In this document: piece after piece, positions 16,757 to 27,400 of the stretch
Position numbering within the stretch: the stretch's first letter is position 1
Layout of the letters: every line of letters begins with the position of its first letter
NCBI GenBank assembly: GCA_964424585.1
Contig: CAYRJD010000031.1
Coordinates: 11,015 to 75,014, forward strand
Direction of reading: 5' to 3'
Source: CAYRJD01 sp964424585
GTDB lineage: Bacteria; Actinomycetota; Acidimicrobiia; Acidimicrobiales; Poriferisodalaceae
DNA: 64,000 bases
Made by a program: the position numbers and the translations under genes
The notes under the pieces: generated by a model
The model's input: only the letters and a program-made list of their open reading frames with translations
The model's database searches: none
Told to the model about the DNA's origin: nothing

Positions 16757-18054
16757 GCACTGCGCGCTCAAATGACCCAGACGAAGGGCTGCTGTTAGAC
16801 CCGATAGCCGACAAACCCAAGCGAGAGCCGTTCCGCGGCTGGAAGGTGGTCGGCGCTGGCGCGGTCATTCAGGGGCTGCAGAGCGCGCTGATCCTCCAGG
16901 CGCTGGGCAGCTACCTGGTTGTGCTGGAGAGCGCGTTCGGTTGGTCGAAGTCCGCGCTGTCGGCGGCGTACTCGATGAACCGCGCCGAGTCCGCGCTGTT
17001 AGGTCCGCTGCAGGGCTGGCTGCTCGACCGCTACGGCCCGCGGCGCATCGCCCGCACCGGCGCGGTGCTGCTGGCGTGCGGCTTCGTCGCGTTCAGCCAG
17101 GTCAACGCGCTGTGGCAGTTCTTCGCCGCGTTCGTGTTCGTGTCGGTCGGCGCCGGCTTCTGCGGGTTCCTCACGGTCACGCTCGCAATCGTGCGCTGGT
17201 TCGAGCGGCGTCGGGCGCGGGCGCTGGCGATGGGCAGCATGGGGTTCGCGCTCGGCGGCGCGTGCGTGCCGCTGGTAGTGCTGGCGATCGAGACGTTCGG
17301 CTGGCGTTGGACCGCTGGCGCGACCGGCGTCGGCGCGTCGGCGATCATCTGGCTGCTGGCTGGGCTGCTCGAAGGTCGGCCTGCGGATTTCGGCGTGCAG
17401 GTCGACGGCGCTGCCCCGGCGGGCGGCACCAGACGCGCGGAGGGAGTGTCTGACCGGCACTTCACGGCCGCAGAGGCGGTGCGGACGCGCGCGTTTTGGA
17501 TGATCTCGCTGGGGCACATGAGCGCGCTGTTCGCGGTCGGCGCGGTGCTGGCTCACCTGCAGCTGTACCTCACGTCAGACCGGGGCTACACGCTGGGCGA
17601 AGCGTCGATCGTGGCTGGCGCGCTGCCGGTCATGCAGATGGTGGGCATGGCGCTGGGCGGATGGCTGGGCGACCGCATCAACAAGCGGCTCATCGCGACG
17701 ACGGCGATGCTGGGCCACGCCGCCGGGCTGCTGCTGCTGGCGTGGGGCGTCAACCTGGCTGCGATCGTGGCGTTCGTGCTGCTGCACGGCCTCGCGTGGG
17801 GCGCGCGGGGCCCGCTCATGCAGGCGCTGCGCGCCGACTACTTCGGGTCGTCCAGCTTCGGCGCGATCATGGGCATCAGCTCGATGATCGTGATGCTGGG
17901 CACCGTGCTGGGGCCGCTGGTGGCTGGCATCGCCGCGGACGTCGCCAGCTACCGCTGGGGCTTCGTGGTGCTGGCGGCGTTCACCGGCGCGGGCATGATC
18001 TTCTTCGTGCTGGCGACTCCGCCGAAGCTGCCGCAGCGGGCGGCGACGTGCTAG
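16753..18054 (+). CDS. MFS transporter, probable CTG start
   Basis: Major facilitator of about 433 aa with twelve hydrophobic segments. The loop-2 pattern GPLQGWLLDRYGPRRIARTG fits the monocarboxylate/oxalate-formate type. Members of this group normally open with a cytoplasmic PFxGW motif before TM1. Here PFRGWKVVGAG lies upstream of the first canonical start (GTG at 16846). No ATG, GTG or TTG occurs in frame between the SDR stop and that GTG. A CTG at 16753, overlapping the SDR stop as CTGA, restores the full N-terminus. It is likely the uptake system for the substrate of this catabolic cluster. Confidence 0.85.
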   Translation: MSTARSNDPDEGLLLDPIADKPKREPFRGWKVVGAGAVIQGLQSALILQALGSYLVVLESAFGWSKSALSAAYSMNRAESALLGPLQGWLLDRYGPRRIARTGAVLLACGFVAFSQVNALWQFFAAFVFVSVGAGFCGFLTVTLAIVRWFERRRARALAMGSMGFALGGACVPLVVLAIETFGWRWTAGATGVGASAIIWLLAGLLEGRPADFGVQVDGAAPAGGTRRAEGVSDRHFTAAEAVRTRAFWMISLGHMSALFAVGAVLAHLQLYLTSDRGYTLGEASIVAGALPVMQMVGMALGGWLGDRINKRLIATTAMLGHAAGLLLLAWGVNLAAIVAFVLLHGLAWGARGPLMQALRADYFGSSSFGAIMGISSMIVMLGTVLGPLVAGIAADVASYRWGFVVLAAFTGAGMIFFVLATPPKLPQRAATC

Positions 18055-18066
18055 ATGTAGCCCCAA

Positions 18067-18094
18067 TGAGAGCAACCCAGTGAGAGCAACCCAG
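18067..18094 (+). repeat. Two tandem 14-bp units covering the next start codon
   Basis: TGAGAGCAACCCAG occurs twice in a row immediately before the CoA-transferase start. An ATG at 18066 followed by four codons and TGA makes a five-codon mini-ORF, and the repeat recreates GTGA at 18080 and 18094. It looks like a small duplication of the translation-initiation region. Confidence 0.85.
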
Positions 18095-19302
18095 TGAGTC
18101 AGGGCCCGCCGGCGGGCAGCGCCCCCAGCCCCCTCGCAGGCATCCGAGTGCTCGACATGAGCCGCGTGCTAGCCGGGCCGTTCGCCGGTCGCATCTTGTC
18201 TGACCTGGGTGCTGAGGTCGTCAAGCTGGAGCCGCCGGAAGGCGACGTCACCCGCAACTGGGGTCGAGTGCGCGCCGGGCTGGCTGGCTACTACACGCAA
18301 CAAAACGTCGGCAAGCGCAACGTCAGCATCGACCTGTCAGCCGAAGGCGGGCCTGAGCTGGTGCGCCAGCTGGCGACGCGCTGCCACATCCTCATCGAAA
18401 ACTTTCGCCCCGGTGTGATGGCTCGCTACGGCATCGGCTTCGACGACTTGCTGGCTGTCAACCCATCGCTGGTGATGCTGTCGATCAGCGGTTTCGGCCA
18501 GGACGGCCCCGAGAGCAGCCGGGCTGCGTACGCGCCGATCTTGCACGGCGAGTCTGGGTGGCTGCGTCGGCACGCCGACTGGGTAGAGCGTCCGCTGGTC
18601 GACATGAACCTCTCGGTCGCCGACACCAACGCGTCGCTGCACGGCGTCATCGGCATACTGGCGGCGCTGCGCACCGCCGAGCAGACGGGCGTGGGCCAGC
18701 ACATCGACATCGCGATGCTCGACGCGTTCTTGGCGACCGACGACGCGAGCCACGCGGGCCTCGACGACGTGGCTTACGTGGGCCAAGGCGGGCTGGTGTG
18801 GGACGCGACCGACGGTCCGGTGCTGACCGCAGGCGACTTCCGCTGGATCTGGCGACGCTTGAGCGAGACGCACGGCTTGGTGTCCACCGAGCCCGACGAC
18901 GCGGACGTGGCCGCCAAGCGCGAGCACCGAACGCGCGCGATCGAAGCGTTTCTCACGTCGTTCGCGAACCGAGCCGAGATGACCGCTGCGCTCGATGAGG
19001 CGGGCCTCGCGTGGGGCAACCTCAACACCACCGCCGAGGCTTACGAGACGCCTACCGCGCTGCATCGCAAGTCGTCGGTCGAGATCGACGCGCGCGACGG
19101 CGGCACGCGGCGGGTGCCTCAGACGCCGTACCGCTTTTCGGGCGCGACGTCGGGCGTGCAGGCGGGCGCCACCGCGCCGCATCGAGGCGAGCACAACGCG
19201 GATGTGCTGGCGTCGTGGCTGAACCTCGGCGCGCACGAACTCGAGGCGCTCGCTGATGCCGGGGTGATAACTGCTGAGCACCGAGGTGCGACTGGCGCGT
19301 AA
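18094..19302 (+). CDS. CaiB/BaiF family CoA-transferase
   Basis: Family III CoA-transferase of 402 aa. It opens with GIRVLDMSRVLAGPFAGRIL, followed by DLGAEVVKLEPPEGD, KRNVSIDL, ENFRPGVMARYG and the conserved SISGFGQDGP. The catalytic aspartate fits SVADTNAS. Such enzymes transfer CoA between an acyl-CoA donor and a free acid. The GTG start lies in a short duplicated sequence. The gene sits between the MFS transporter and an amidase, so it probably activates the imported acid. Confidence 0.88.
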   Translation: MSQGPPAGSAPSPLAGIRVLDMSRVLAGPFAGRILSDLGAEVVKLEPPEGDVTRNWGRVRAGLAGYYTQQNVGKRNVSIDLSAEGGPELVRQLATRCHILIENFRPGVMARYGIGFDDLLAVNPSLVMLSISGFGQDGPESSRAAYAPILHGESGWLRRHADWVERPLVDMNLSVADTNASLHGVIGILAALRTAEQTGVGQHIDIAMLDAFLATDDASHAGLDDVAYVGQGGLVWDATDGPVLTAGDFRWIWRRLSETHGLVSTEPDDADVAAKREHRTRAIEAFLTSFANRAEMTAALDEAGLAWGNLNTTAEAYETPTALHRKSSVEIDARDGGTRRVPQTPYRFSGATSGVQAGATAPHRGEHNADVLASWLNLGAHELEALADAGVITAEHRGATGA

Positions 19303-19314
19303 CTTTGGCGAGCT

Positions 19315-20688
19315 ATGAGCACAGACATCGCACTGCAAAGCGCCGTCGCGCAGGCGGCCGCCGTTCGCGCTGGTGAGATTTCCAGCCGAGAGCTGACCCA
19401 GCACGTCATCGACCGCATCGAACGACTAGACGGCGAAGTGAACTCCGTGGTGACCCGCTGCTTCGACGAGGCTCTCGCTGGCGCTGGTGCGGCAGACCAA
19501 GCGCTGGCCAGCGGCGAACCGACGGGACGACTTCACGGACTGCCGTTCACGGTGAAAGACGCGCTGGCGACGGCCGGCATTCGCTCGACCGCCGGAGCAG
19601 CCGAGCTGGCTGACTACGTGCCCGACTACGACGCGCCGGTGGTCGCCGCAGCCAAGCGCGAGGGAGCGATCGTGCTGGGCAAGACGAACCTGCCGACCTG
19701 GTCGGCCGACAACCAGTCGTTCAACGACATCTTCGGCACGACCAACAACCCGTGGGACACATCTCGCGTTCCGGCCGGCTCGTCGGGCGGCGCTGCGGCC
19801 GCGACGGCGATGGGGTTCACGTCGTTCGAGCTGGGCACCGACATCGGCGGCTCGATCAGGTTTCCGGCTTCGTTCAACGGCATCTGGGGCCACAAGCCCA
19901 GCTGGGGCATCGTGCCCAGCACCGGCTACCTGGATCACCCGAAGGGCGGCACGACCGAGGCAGACATCAACGTGCTGGGCCCGCTCACGCGCAGCTGCGA
20001 CGACGCCGAGCTGCTGGTTGACGTCTTGCTACGTAACGAGCGTCCGTGGGTGCCGCAGCTGACCGACGCACCCGGCGACGTGCGCGAGCTGCGGGTCGCG
20101 GCGTGGCTCGACGACCCGTTCTGCGAGGTAGACGCCGAGGTGCTGGCGGTGCTCGAGCCCGCGGTCGATGCGCTCGCCACGAGCGGCGTGTCGGTCGACC
20201 GCGGCGCTCGCCCAGAGCTCGACCCCGACGACGCGTGGCGCACGGGTTTGTGGCTGGTGCGAAGCGCGATGACGTTGGCGGGCACGTCCGACCGCTACAC
20301 CCACGGCGAGTGGCTGACCAACCACGCGAAGCGAGAGCGCTTTCGACTGGCGTGGGCCAAGTTTTTCTCGCACTACGACGCGCTAATCGCGCCGGTGGCG
20401 TTCATTCCGCCGTTCGAGCACATGCAACAAGGCACGTTCGGCGAGCGCACGCACGTCTGCAACGGCGTCGAGCGGCCCTACCTCGATATGACCCGCTGGA
20501 CGATCCTCACCGGCATGGCGTACCTGCCGGCGACGGTGCCGCCGCTGGGGCTAACGCCGACCGACGGGCTGCCGATCGGCGCGCAGGTGGTCGGCCCGTA
20601 CGGCGGCGACAACGTGACGCTCGCGCTGGCGCGGCACTTCGGCGAGGTAGCTGGTGGCTACGTGCCGCCGCCGCTCGCTCTCACCTAG
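19315..20688 (+). CDS. Amidase (amidase signature family)
   Basis: A 457-aa Ser-Ser-Lys hydrolase. The lysine is in FTVKDALAT, the first serine region is AGSSGGAAAATA, and the nucleophile is in GTDIGGSIRFPA. Its length matches bacterial amidases acting on small amides; specificity is not predictable. It begins 12 nt after the CoA-transferase stop, suggesting an amide-to-acid-to-CoA path in this operon. It converges on the addA-like gene with a 14-nt gap. Confidence 0.9.
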   Translation: MSTDIALQSAVAQAAAVRAGEISSRELTQHVIDRIERLDGEVNSVVTRCFDEALAGAGAADQALASGEPTGRLHGLPFTVKDALATAGIRSTAGAAELADYVPDYDAPVVAAAKREGAIVLGKTNLPTWSADNQSFNDIFGTTNNPWDTSRVPAGSSGGAAAATAMGFTSFELGTDIGGSIRFPASFNGIWGHKPSWGIVPSTGYLDHPKGGTTEADINVLGPLTRSCDDAELLVDVLLRNERPWVPQLTDAPGDVRELRVAAWLDDPFCEVDAEVLAVLEPAVDALATSGVSVDRGARPELDPDDAWRTGLWLVRSAMTLAGTSDRYTHGEWLTNHAKRERFRLAWAKFFSHYDALIAPVAFIPPFEHMQQGTFGERTHVCNGVERPYLDMTRWTILTGMAYLPATVPPLGLTPTDGLPIGAQVVGPYGGDNVTLALARHFGEVAGGYVPPPLALT

Positions 20689-20702
20689 CGCGCGACTAGC
20701 GC

Positions 20703-23700
20703 TCAGCTGACGGGCTGCTCGCCCTTCGCGGCTTCGGCGACCCACTCCCCTAGCGCGTCGAACTCGGTCTCTAGCTCGGCTCGGTGGATCGTGCCGGTCT
20801 GCGTGCCGTCGGGCGCGATGAACAAGAACTCGACTCGGTCGACGGTGCGCTTGGTGGCTCGCTCGACGCAGTAGGCGTAGGTGACGCCTTGAGGCTTGTA
20901 GTAGCCGAGGCGCTCGTCGATGCCACCGTCGCCGCTGTCACCAGCCAGCGTGTCGGTCTTGTAGTCGACCACCACCAGGTCGCCCGTGTCGGCGCACTCA
21001 TACAGCAGGTCGATGAAGCCCTCGAGCGCGACCTGCTCGCCGTGATCGCGCTGTTCGTCGTTCGGATCGCTCGGGAGCGGGTGCGGCGCGCCGACGTGAG
21101 TTTCCTTGTAGTGACGCACAGCGCCCGCTCGTGTAACGACGTCGCTCGCCAAAGCGCTGGCGACCAGCCTGCGCACGCGAGCCTTCGCTGCCGCATCAAG
21201 CGTGCGAGCGCGAGCGGCTATCACGTCGTCGAGTTCTAGAGCGGCCAACCGCTCTGCGCCCGCGTCCAGCGCCGCGTTGGCAGACAGATCGACGACCTCC
21301 AGCACGTCGTGCACCGCGCTGCCGACCGTGGTGCCGAAACGGCCTCGGCTGGCTGTGCGCTCGTTGTCGTGGTCGCGGTCGACGTCGGCCGTCGCCTCAG
21401 CACCGGCCTCTTCGGTGTCTCGCGCATTCGAGCGTTCGCTGAGCGACTTCGCTGCTCGGCTGACCGTGGTCGCCGGCACCGAACCCACCCGGGCTGATGC
21501 GACTTGTGCCTCACCGAGACGTCGCAACCATTCGTCGCGGGTCATCGTCGCGATGGGGTCGCCGGTGCTCGCCCCCAGTGCGTGGCTGAGTGCGTCGCTG
21601 GGCGTTGTGTCGAGCGTCGCGCGGTCGCGGTAGCTGGCCAGCGCGACTCCCTCTTCCAGCTCGAGCACGTAGCCGGGCTTGTCGTAGGGAGAGGTGAGTC
21701 CTTCGCTCTTGGCTCGGCGCAGCGCGTCCTCGTTCATCGGGCCGCCCAGCTGTGCTTCGTAGAGAACCTGAGCGTGAGTGATGCTCAACAGGTTGGTCGA
21801 CTTCTTGGGCGGCGCTGGCCGGTGCAGCGACACAACCAAGTGGTCACGCGCCCGGGTGCACGCGACGTACAGCAGGCGAATGCGCTCGTGGTGATCAGCG
21901 ATCTGCTTGTCGTCTCTCCATGCCTCATATCCGGGCGACGTGACGACGTCGTTGAGCTTGATGGCGGCCTTGCCCGCGTGATCTCGCTCGAATCCGCTCC
22001 CTTTCACGTAGTTGGGATGGCCCTCCATTCCGGCGACGATGACGATCGGAAACTCAAGCCCCTTCGCCGCGTGGATGGTCAAGATGCGAACCGAGTGGTC
22101 GTCAGTTTCCGGCAGCAGCGCCTCAGATGCACGGTTCTCCTCGTGCGCTTGGATGCGGGCCCACTGCACGAACTCTCGCAGCCCGCCTTGCTGGCTCTCA
22201 GAGAACGCCCGGGCTTGGTCGGACAGGTAGCGCAGCTGCCGCCAAGAGTCTCGGGTGCGGGGCCAGCTCGCGGCGTGCTCCAGCACCTGGCGGTCGCGCA
22301 CCAACCGGTCGATCAGTGCTGCAGGTGAGACGGTTGCCGAGATCTCGTGCAGCTCTGCCAAGTGGCCGAGCGCCTCGGCAACCACGCCCTCGCGCAACCG
22401 CTCCGCTGCTGCTTTGCCTTGTGGCGTGGTGGGAATCTCGGCGCAATCTGGCGGCTCAGCCCGCTCTTGGTCGGCGGTGTTGCGCGAGCCGAAGCGAAAC
22501 GAACGCCCCCCGAGGCGCGCATGTAAGTACAGGTCGTCGTCGCCGCAGCCGTAGATCGGCGAGCGCAGCGCGCTGACGGTCGCAAGCTCATCGGTGGGGT
22601 CGCAGATCGCGGCGACGCACAACATGACGTCGCGCACCACGGGCGCGGACCAGATCAGCGAAGCAGCCTCTAGCCGGTAGGGAACGTCGTTGGCGTCGAG
22701 GAGCCGTTCCAGTGACGGCAGCGAGGTGCGAGTTGGAATCAAGATCGCGATGTCATCAAGCCGAGCTGGTCGCTCACGCTCTGACTGCTCGTCGGTTGCT
22801 CGCTCGGCGACGCTCCAACCCTCAGCCAAGATCGTCTTGATCGTTCCAGCGACATCCAGGCTCGCCTGCTCGCGCGCGAAGTTCGCAGCCGAGCGAACGA
22901 CCGACTTAGCCATCTTGGTGTGCTCGTCGGCCACGCCCAGCAGCGTCACCGCTGCGCCGGTGCCGAGTGGCTCGCGCGTAGCAACCAGCGGCTGGTACTC
23001 CGATGAGTAGCGGGGTGCGTCTTTGTCGCCCATCAGCTCGCGGAAGGTGCGGTTTACCCAGTCAATGATCGGACGAACGGTCCTGAAGTTCGCCGCTAGC
23101 GCCAGCCGGTTGCCGCGCTTGGTGAGGTGGGTTCGCGCGTCCATGTACAAGCTGACATCTGCTCGACGAAACGCGTATATCGACTGCTTGACGTCGGCGA
23201 CGCAAAACAGCGCGCCTGGCCGAACTTCGTGGTCTTGCCAGCTCTTGCCCTTTTTCGCAACGACCGCTGCCAGCGCGGTCGCGATCTCCACCTGCAGCGG
23301 GTCGGTGTCTTGAAACTCATCGAGCAGCAGACGCTCGTAGCGCTTACCCAGCCGCTCGGCGACGTCAGGCTGGTCGCGCAGCAGTTCGCGCGAGAGCACC
23401 AGCAGGTCGTGAAACTCGATCGAGCCGATCTCTCGGCGCTCGCGCGCCGAGTCGAGCGTGAAGGCGCGCAGTCGTTCCACGATCAGCGCGAACGAAGGCT
23501 CAACTACCGCCCTGACGGTCGCCAGGTACGTCTCGCGCAGGGCTGCGTAGCTCGCTCGAAGGTCCGCCAGCTTGGCTTTGTCGCCCCACTTCGCGTTGTT
23601 GCCCAGATTCGTTTCGGACTTGGTGAGCATGGTCGCAAACTGCTCCGACAACAGGGTTGCGAGCACGTCGGCATCGTCGCTCACACCTTCGAGTTGTCGC

Positions 23701-24473
23701 GCCAGGCTCGACAACTCAAGCAAAATCGCGTTGAGCCTGTCGTCAGCATCGACCGACGTGTCGGCGTCGGTCGCCGTGTCGTTCAGTGCCGCGACCAGCC
23801 GGTCTCTGGCGGTTTGCGTGTCGACGTCGGGCACCTGCGGAGGCGTCCACTGCTCATCGACGAGGCGATCCCAGTTCTCGTTGAACATGACTGCGACGTC
23901 GCGCAGTGCCCGCAGTGTGACGCCCGCGACGTCGAGCACCCGATACGCGGCGAAGCAGCACTCGTCGGTCAGCAGGGTCGTGACCATCGTGCCCCACCGA
24001 CGGTCGAAGGAGACCGTGCTGCCGATCGCGTCGAGGTTTTCAAAGCCTGGCGGCAGACCAGCTTCCACGGTGTGCTCGGTGAGAATGCGTCGCGCGAAGC
24101 CGTGCAGCGTGAGGATCGCCGCGCCGTCTAGCTCATCGAGCGCCTGCGCGATGCGCTGGTGGTGCTCGGGCTCGCGGCCTTCGTCAGCTTCGCCGCGACG
24201 CTGTGCCAGCTCGTCCCTGATGCGTACCCGCAGCTCGGCGGCTGCCTTCTCGGTGAACGTGATGGCGGCTACGCGCGAGATCGGCACGCCGGCGGTGACC
24301 AAGTTCGCGATGCGGCCCACCAGCACCGTCGTCTTGCCGGTGCCGGCGCCAGCCTCCACGAAGAGCGTCTCGGCCAAATCGCGCTGCGCGGCGTCGCGCG
24401 CTGACTGGTCGACGGGTTCTGTCGCAACGGGAACGGTCATCGGGACATCTTTCGTCATGCCCTCAGTCGTCAT
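20703..24473 (-). CDS. AddA/RecB-like UvrD helicase-nuclease
   Basis: A 1256-aa superfamily I helicase with a C-terminal nuclease, acting in double-strand break end processing. Walker A is GAGTGKT near residues 42-48. Motif II LLLDEFQDTDPLQ, motif III VADVKQSIYAFRRAD, motif V HAAKGLEFPIVIVAG and motif VI YVACTRARDHLVVS are all present. The nuclease core shows GFIDLLY and VVVDYKTD. It overlaps the upstream addB-like gene by 11 nt. The start is ATG at 24473, with in-frame ATGs also at 24458 and 24440. Naming as AddA is by partner and architecture. Confidence 0.9.
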   Translation of the reverse strand: MTTEGMTKDVPMTVPVATEPVDQSARDAAQRDLAETLFVEAGAGTGKTTVLVGRIANLVTAGVPISRVAAITFTEKAAAELRVRIRDELAQRRGEADEGREPEHHQRIAQALDELDGAAILTLHGFARRILTEHTVEAGLPPGFENLDAIGSTVSFDRRWGTMVTTLLTDECCFAAYRVLDVAGVTLRALRDVAVMFNENWDRLVDEQWTPPQVPDVDTQTARDRLVAALNDTATDADTSVDADDRLNAILLELSSLARQLEGVSDDADVLATLLSEQFATMLTKSETNLGNNAKWGDKAKLADLRASYAALRETYLATVRAVVEPSFALIVERLRAFTLDSARERREIGSIEFHDLLVLSRELLRDQPDVAERLGKRYERLLLDEFQDTDPLQVEIATALAAVVAKKGKSWQDHEVRPGALFCVADVKQSIYAFRRADVSLYMDARTHLTKRGNRLALAANFRTVRPIIDWVNRTFRELMGDKDAPRYSSEYQPLVATREPLGTGAAVTLLGVADEHTKMAKSVVRSAANFAREQASLDVAGTIKTILAEGWSVAERATDEQSERERPARLDDIAILIPTRTSLPSLERLLDANDVPYRLEAASLIWSAPVVRDVMLCVAAICDPTDELATVSALRSPIYGCGDDDLYLHARLGGRSFRFGSRNTADQERAEPPDCAEIPTTPQGKAAAERLREGVVAEALGHLAELHEISATVSPAALIDRLVRDRQVLEHAASWPRTRDSWRQLRYLSDQARAFSESQQGGLREFVQWARIQAHEENRASEALLPETDDHSVRILTIHAAKGLEFPIVIVAGMEGHPNYVKGSGFERDHAGKAAIKLNDVVTSPGYEAWRDDKQIADHHERIRLLYVACTRARDHLVVSLHRPAPPKKSTNLLSITHAQVLYEAQLGGPMNEDALRRAKSEGLTSPYDKPGYVLELEEGVALASYRDRATLDTTPSDALSHALGASTGDPIATMTRDEWLRRLGEAQVASARVGSVPATTVSRAAKSLSERSNARDTEEAGAEATADVDRDHDNERTASRGRFGTTVGSAVHDVLEVVDLSANAALDAGAERLAALELDDVIAARARTLDAAAKARVRRLVASALASDVVTRAGAVRHYKETHVGAPHPLPSDPNDEQRDHGEQVALEGFIDLLYECADTGDLVVVDYKTDTLAGDSGDGGIDERLGYYKPQGVTYAYCVERATKRTVDRVEFLFIAPDGTQTGTIHRAELETEFDALGEWVAEAAKGEQPVS

Positions 24474-27400
24474 AGAGGGCCTTGAGCTTCAGGTCGAGCG
24501 ACAGCAGCAGCCCCAACCCCGTTGGCGACCACTGCTCGTCGCCCGTGCGGTCAGCGGCTGCGTGGTCGGCTGCCTGTCGTTCGCGCGACGCCAGAATCGC
24601 GAGAGCCGCGCTCTCGGCTTTGCGCACGAAGTGTCGCCGCAGCTCGGCGGTTCGCAGCCCGTCGGGGTCGCAGAACTCACACGGCGTGTGCCCGCCGCGT
24701 CTATCGGAACCGGCCTCTGGCTTGCCGACGAACACGCCCTGGTTGATGCCCTTGGCGATCGCGTCGACGACTTCGGCGAACCTATCTCTGGCCTTGTCGT
24801 CAAAGGCGATCGTCACGTCGCTCCAGCTGCCCTTGCGTGAAGTGACGAACCAGTACATGCCGCTCGTGGGCGCAGCCATGTCACCGCCGCTCTCGCCATA
24901 GAGCGCCTCCGCCGCTAGCGCGTAGATGGGCAGCTGCAGCTTGGTGCCGCTCAACGTGAAGTCGTCTGCAGAGCCGCTGATGATGCGCTTGTACGGGTCA
25001 GGCTTGCCCGTCTTGTAATCGATGACCAGCAAGCTGCCATCGGCGAGTCGTTCGACCCGATCTATCGAGCCGCGAAACAGCACCGCGCCGCCGTCGCTCA
25101 GCTCATAGCTGATCGGCGCAGCCGCAGGCTCATCGCTCTCGTCCCAGTGACCGCTGCTGCCAAATCGCGCCTCGGCATCGATCAGCACCCCGCGCGGCTG
25201 CTCGCGCTCTGCGCGCTGCTCGTCAACCTCGCAGAACGCACGCAGGTCGCCGATGATTTGGGCTCGGCTGACCTGCCACGGCAGCTCGTAGCCCGCTCGG
25301 CCTTCCGCCTCCACGCGGGCGAAGTGCTTGTCTGCCAACTCGACGAGCTTGTCGGGGTCATCCGCGCGATAGGGCTTGTCTGGCCCTGGGAGTCGTCGCT
25401 CGGCGCCCAGGTGACGGGCAAAGTCTTCGAGCGCGGCGTGAACGATGTGCCCGTAATCCAGCGCGCTCAGCGTCAGCAGCTCGTCTGGCTCTTCGACGGG
25501 AGCGACACCCAGCAGGTACTTGAACAGGTAGCTGCGCGGACAGGTTGCCCAGGCCTCCAACGTCGTGGGGCCGATCTGTCGGTTGTCGTCGCCGCCACCC
25601 AGCTGGTCGCGCTCGAGCAGGACGCCTTCCAAGTTGCCGTCAAATCGCGTGAACGCGTCGCTGCGTCTAGCTGCCGATGCGGCTCGCGCTGCCTTCACTG
25701 GGCTCGACGCTGGGGCATCGACGGTGGAGGCCCAGCGGTTCCACCCCAGCCTGAGGATGTCTGCTGTGTCTCGCTCCCACGGCGTGACGGGAAACGCTGC
25801 TTTACGAACGCCGGAGAAGAACGACGCCACCGAGGTGCGCTCAGCACTCGGAGACACCTCCGCGAGCCACCTCGACTCGACGTTCTCAGACGTGCGCCTC
25901 ATGCTGCCCCGAGGAACGACCCCCACCGTGTGCCCTTCTGCCGACTGCGTGGCGGCCAGCACGCCCAACAGCGAGTGGTGCTGACTGGTGACCTGCTCGC
26001 CGACGCGCTCAAGCTCGCCGTCGAGCGCGGCCCGCTCTTCTTCACCGATGAGCGTGTCTGGCGGCACACGCTTCGGATAAAGGCCTTCAGCCAGCCCCAG
26101 CACGTAGGCGCGCCGTGCCATGAAGAACTCGCTGTGCTCGATCGGCGCCACGTTCACCCCGGCGCTGCCACCCGGCTGTAGACGGACCGCCTCGCGCAGT
26201 CGGGTGCCGAGCACCGCCGCCAGCGTCGTCACCGTCGCGTCGGGCTCGATGTCGTCTAGGCCCTTCAGCTCATCGACGAACGCGTGGATGCGGCGCGCGG
26301 CTTCTTGTTCTCCGCGCGGCCACTTGGAGGGAGTCATGTCGGCGTCGCCCTGCCCGGAAGCGCCCGAAAACCGCACCCCCAGGTAGCGATAGAGCAAGCC
26401 GTGAAACCAATCGCATATGTCTGGCCAACCGGTGAGCGTCGTTGCGTCGGCTAGCCGCTTCTTCAGTTCCTCCATGAACTTCTTGATCTCACCGCACTCG
26501 GCAGCGTCATTTTTCTTACGTTTGGCTACCCAGTCGGCGTCGTCTATGTCGTCGCGGCTCTCGACCGACCGGTCGTTCGCGTCGCCTAGAAGTTTGTCCA
26601 CGTGGCTCTCCAGTCGCTTAGACCAGTCGTCGCCGCCCGCTACGCCCGCTGCGCGTGTCAGCCGCTCCCACCGCGCGACGGGCACCCGGTTGTGCGCTGC
26701 GGGGCTGGTCGTGGCTTGTCGAGGTGGCTGACGTCGCAGCACGCCGACCGACAGCAAGTTGAACACGTCTTGCCGAGCCAGTTCGCCGCCGATCAGACCC
26801 AGCAGCCCCGCTGCGACGCGACCGGTGATGGACTCGCCCAGCGCTTGAGGTGGAATACCGTGCCAGGCGATGCCTGCAGCGTCGAAGTGGTCGGCCAAGA
26901 TGCGCGAGTAGGTGCCTTGTGAGGGTGCGAACACCGCGATGTCGGTGGCGCGCACACCGGCGTCGATGTCGGCGAGCACTCGTCGGGTGACGTGACGAAC
27001 CTCTTCGTCTTGGTCGCTGACGTCAAGCACCTCATCGAGCCTCGCCGGGGCTACGCCTGTCGCTGCGGCTGCGAACGCCGCCTCGTCGCCGCCCAGCTGG
27101 TGCACCAGCTCTCGCACGCTCGCGTCGGCTTGGGCGTTGCCAGTGACGCCGCCGATCGCACGCACGCCGATCGCGTCGCCGAGCGCCAGCAGCAGCCCGG
27201 CCTCGCCGCGGCTCAGCTGTTTGGGCAAGAACACAATGAGCGCGCCGATCTCTTCGAGCGGCTTGCTAGGCGACGTCTCACCCGCTGTGACCGATGCCCT
27301 CACCAACGCGGTCGCTGTGTCGAGCGCGTCTCGCTCGTCGTAGTGGCCGCCGCGCAGCAGCTCAGCAACCCGTCGACACACCGCGACCACGTCGCGGGCG

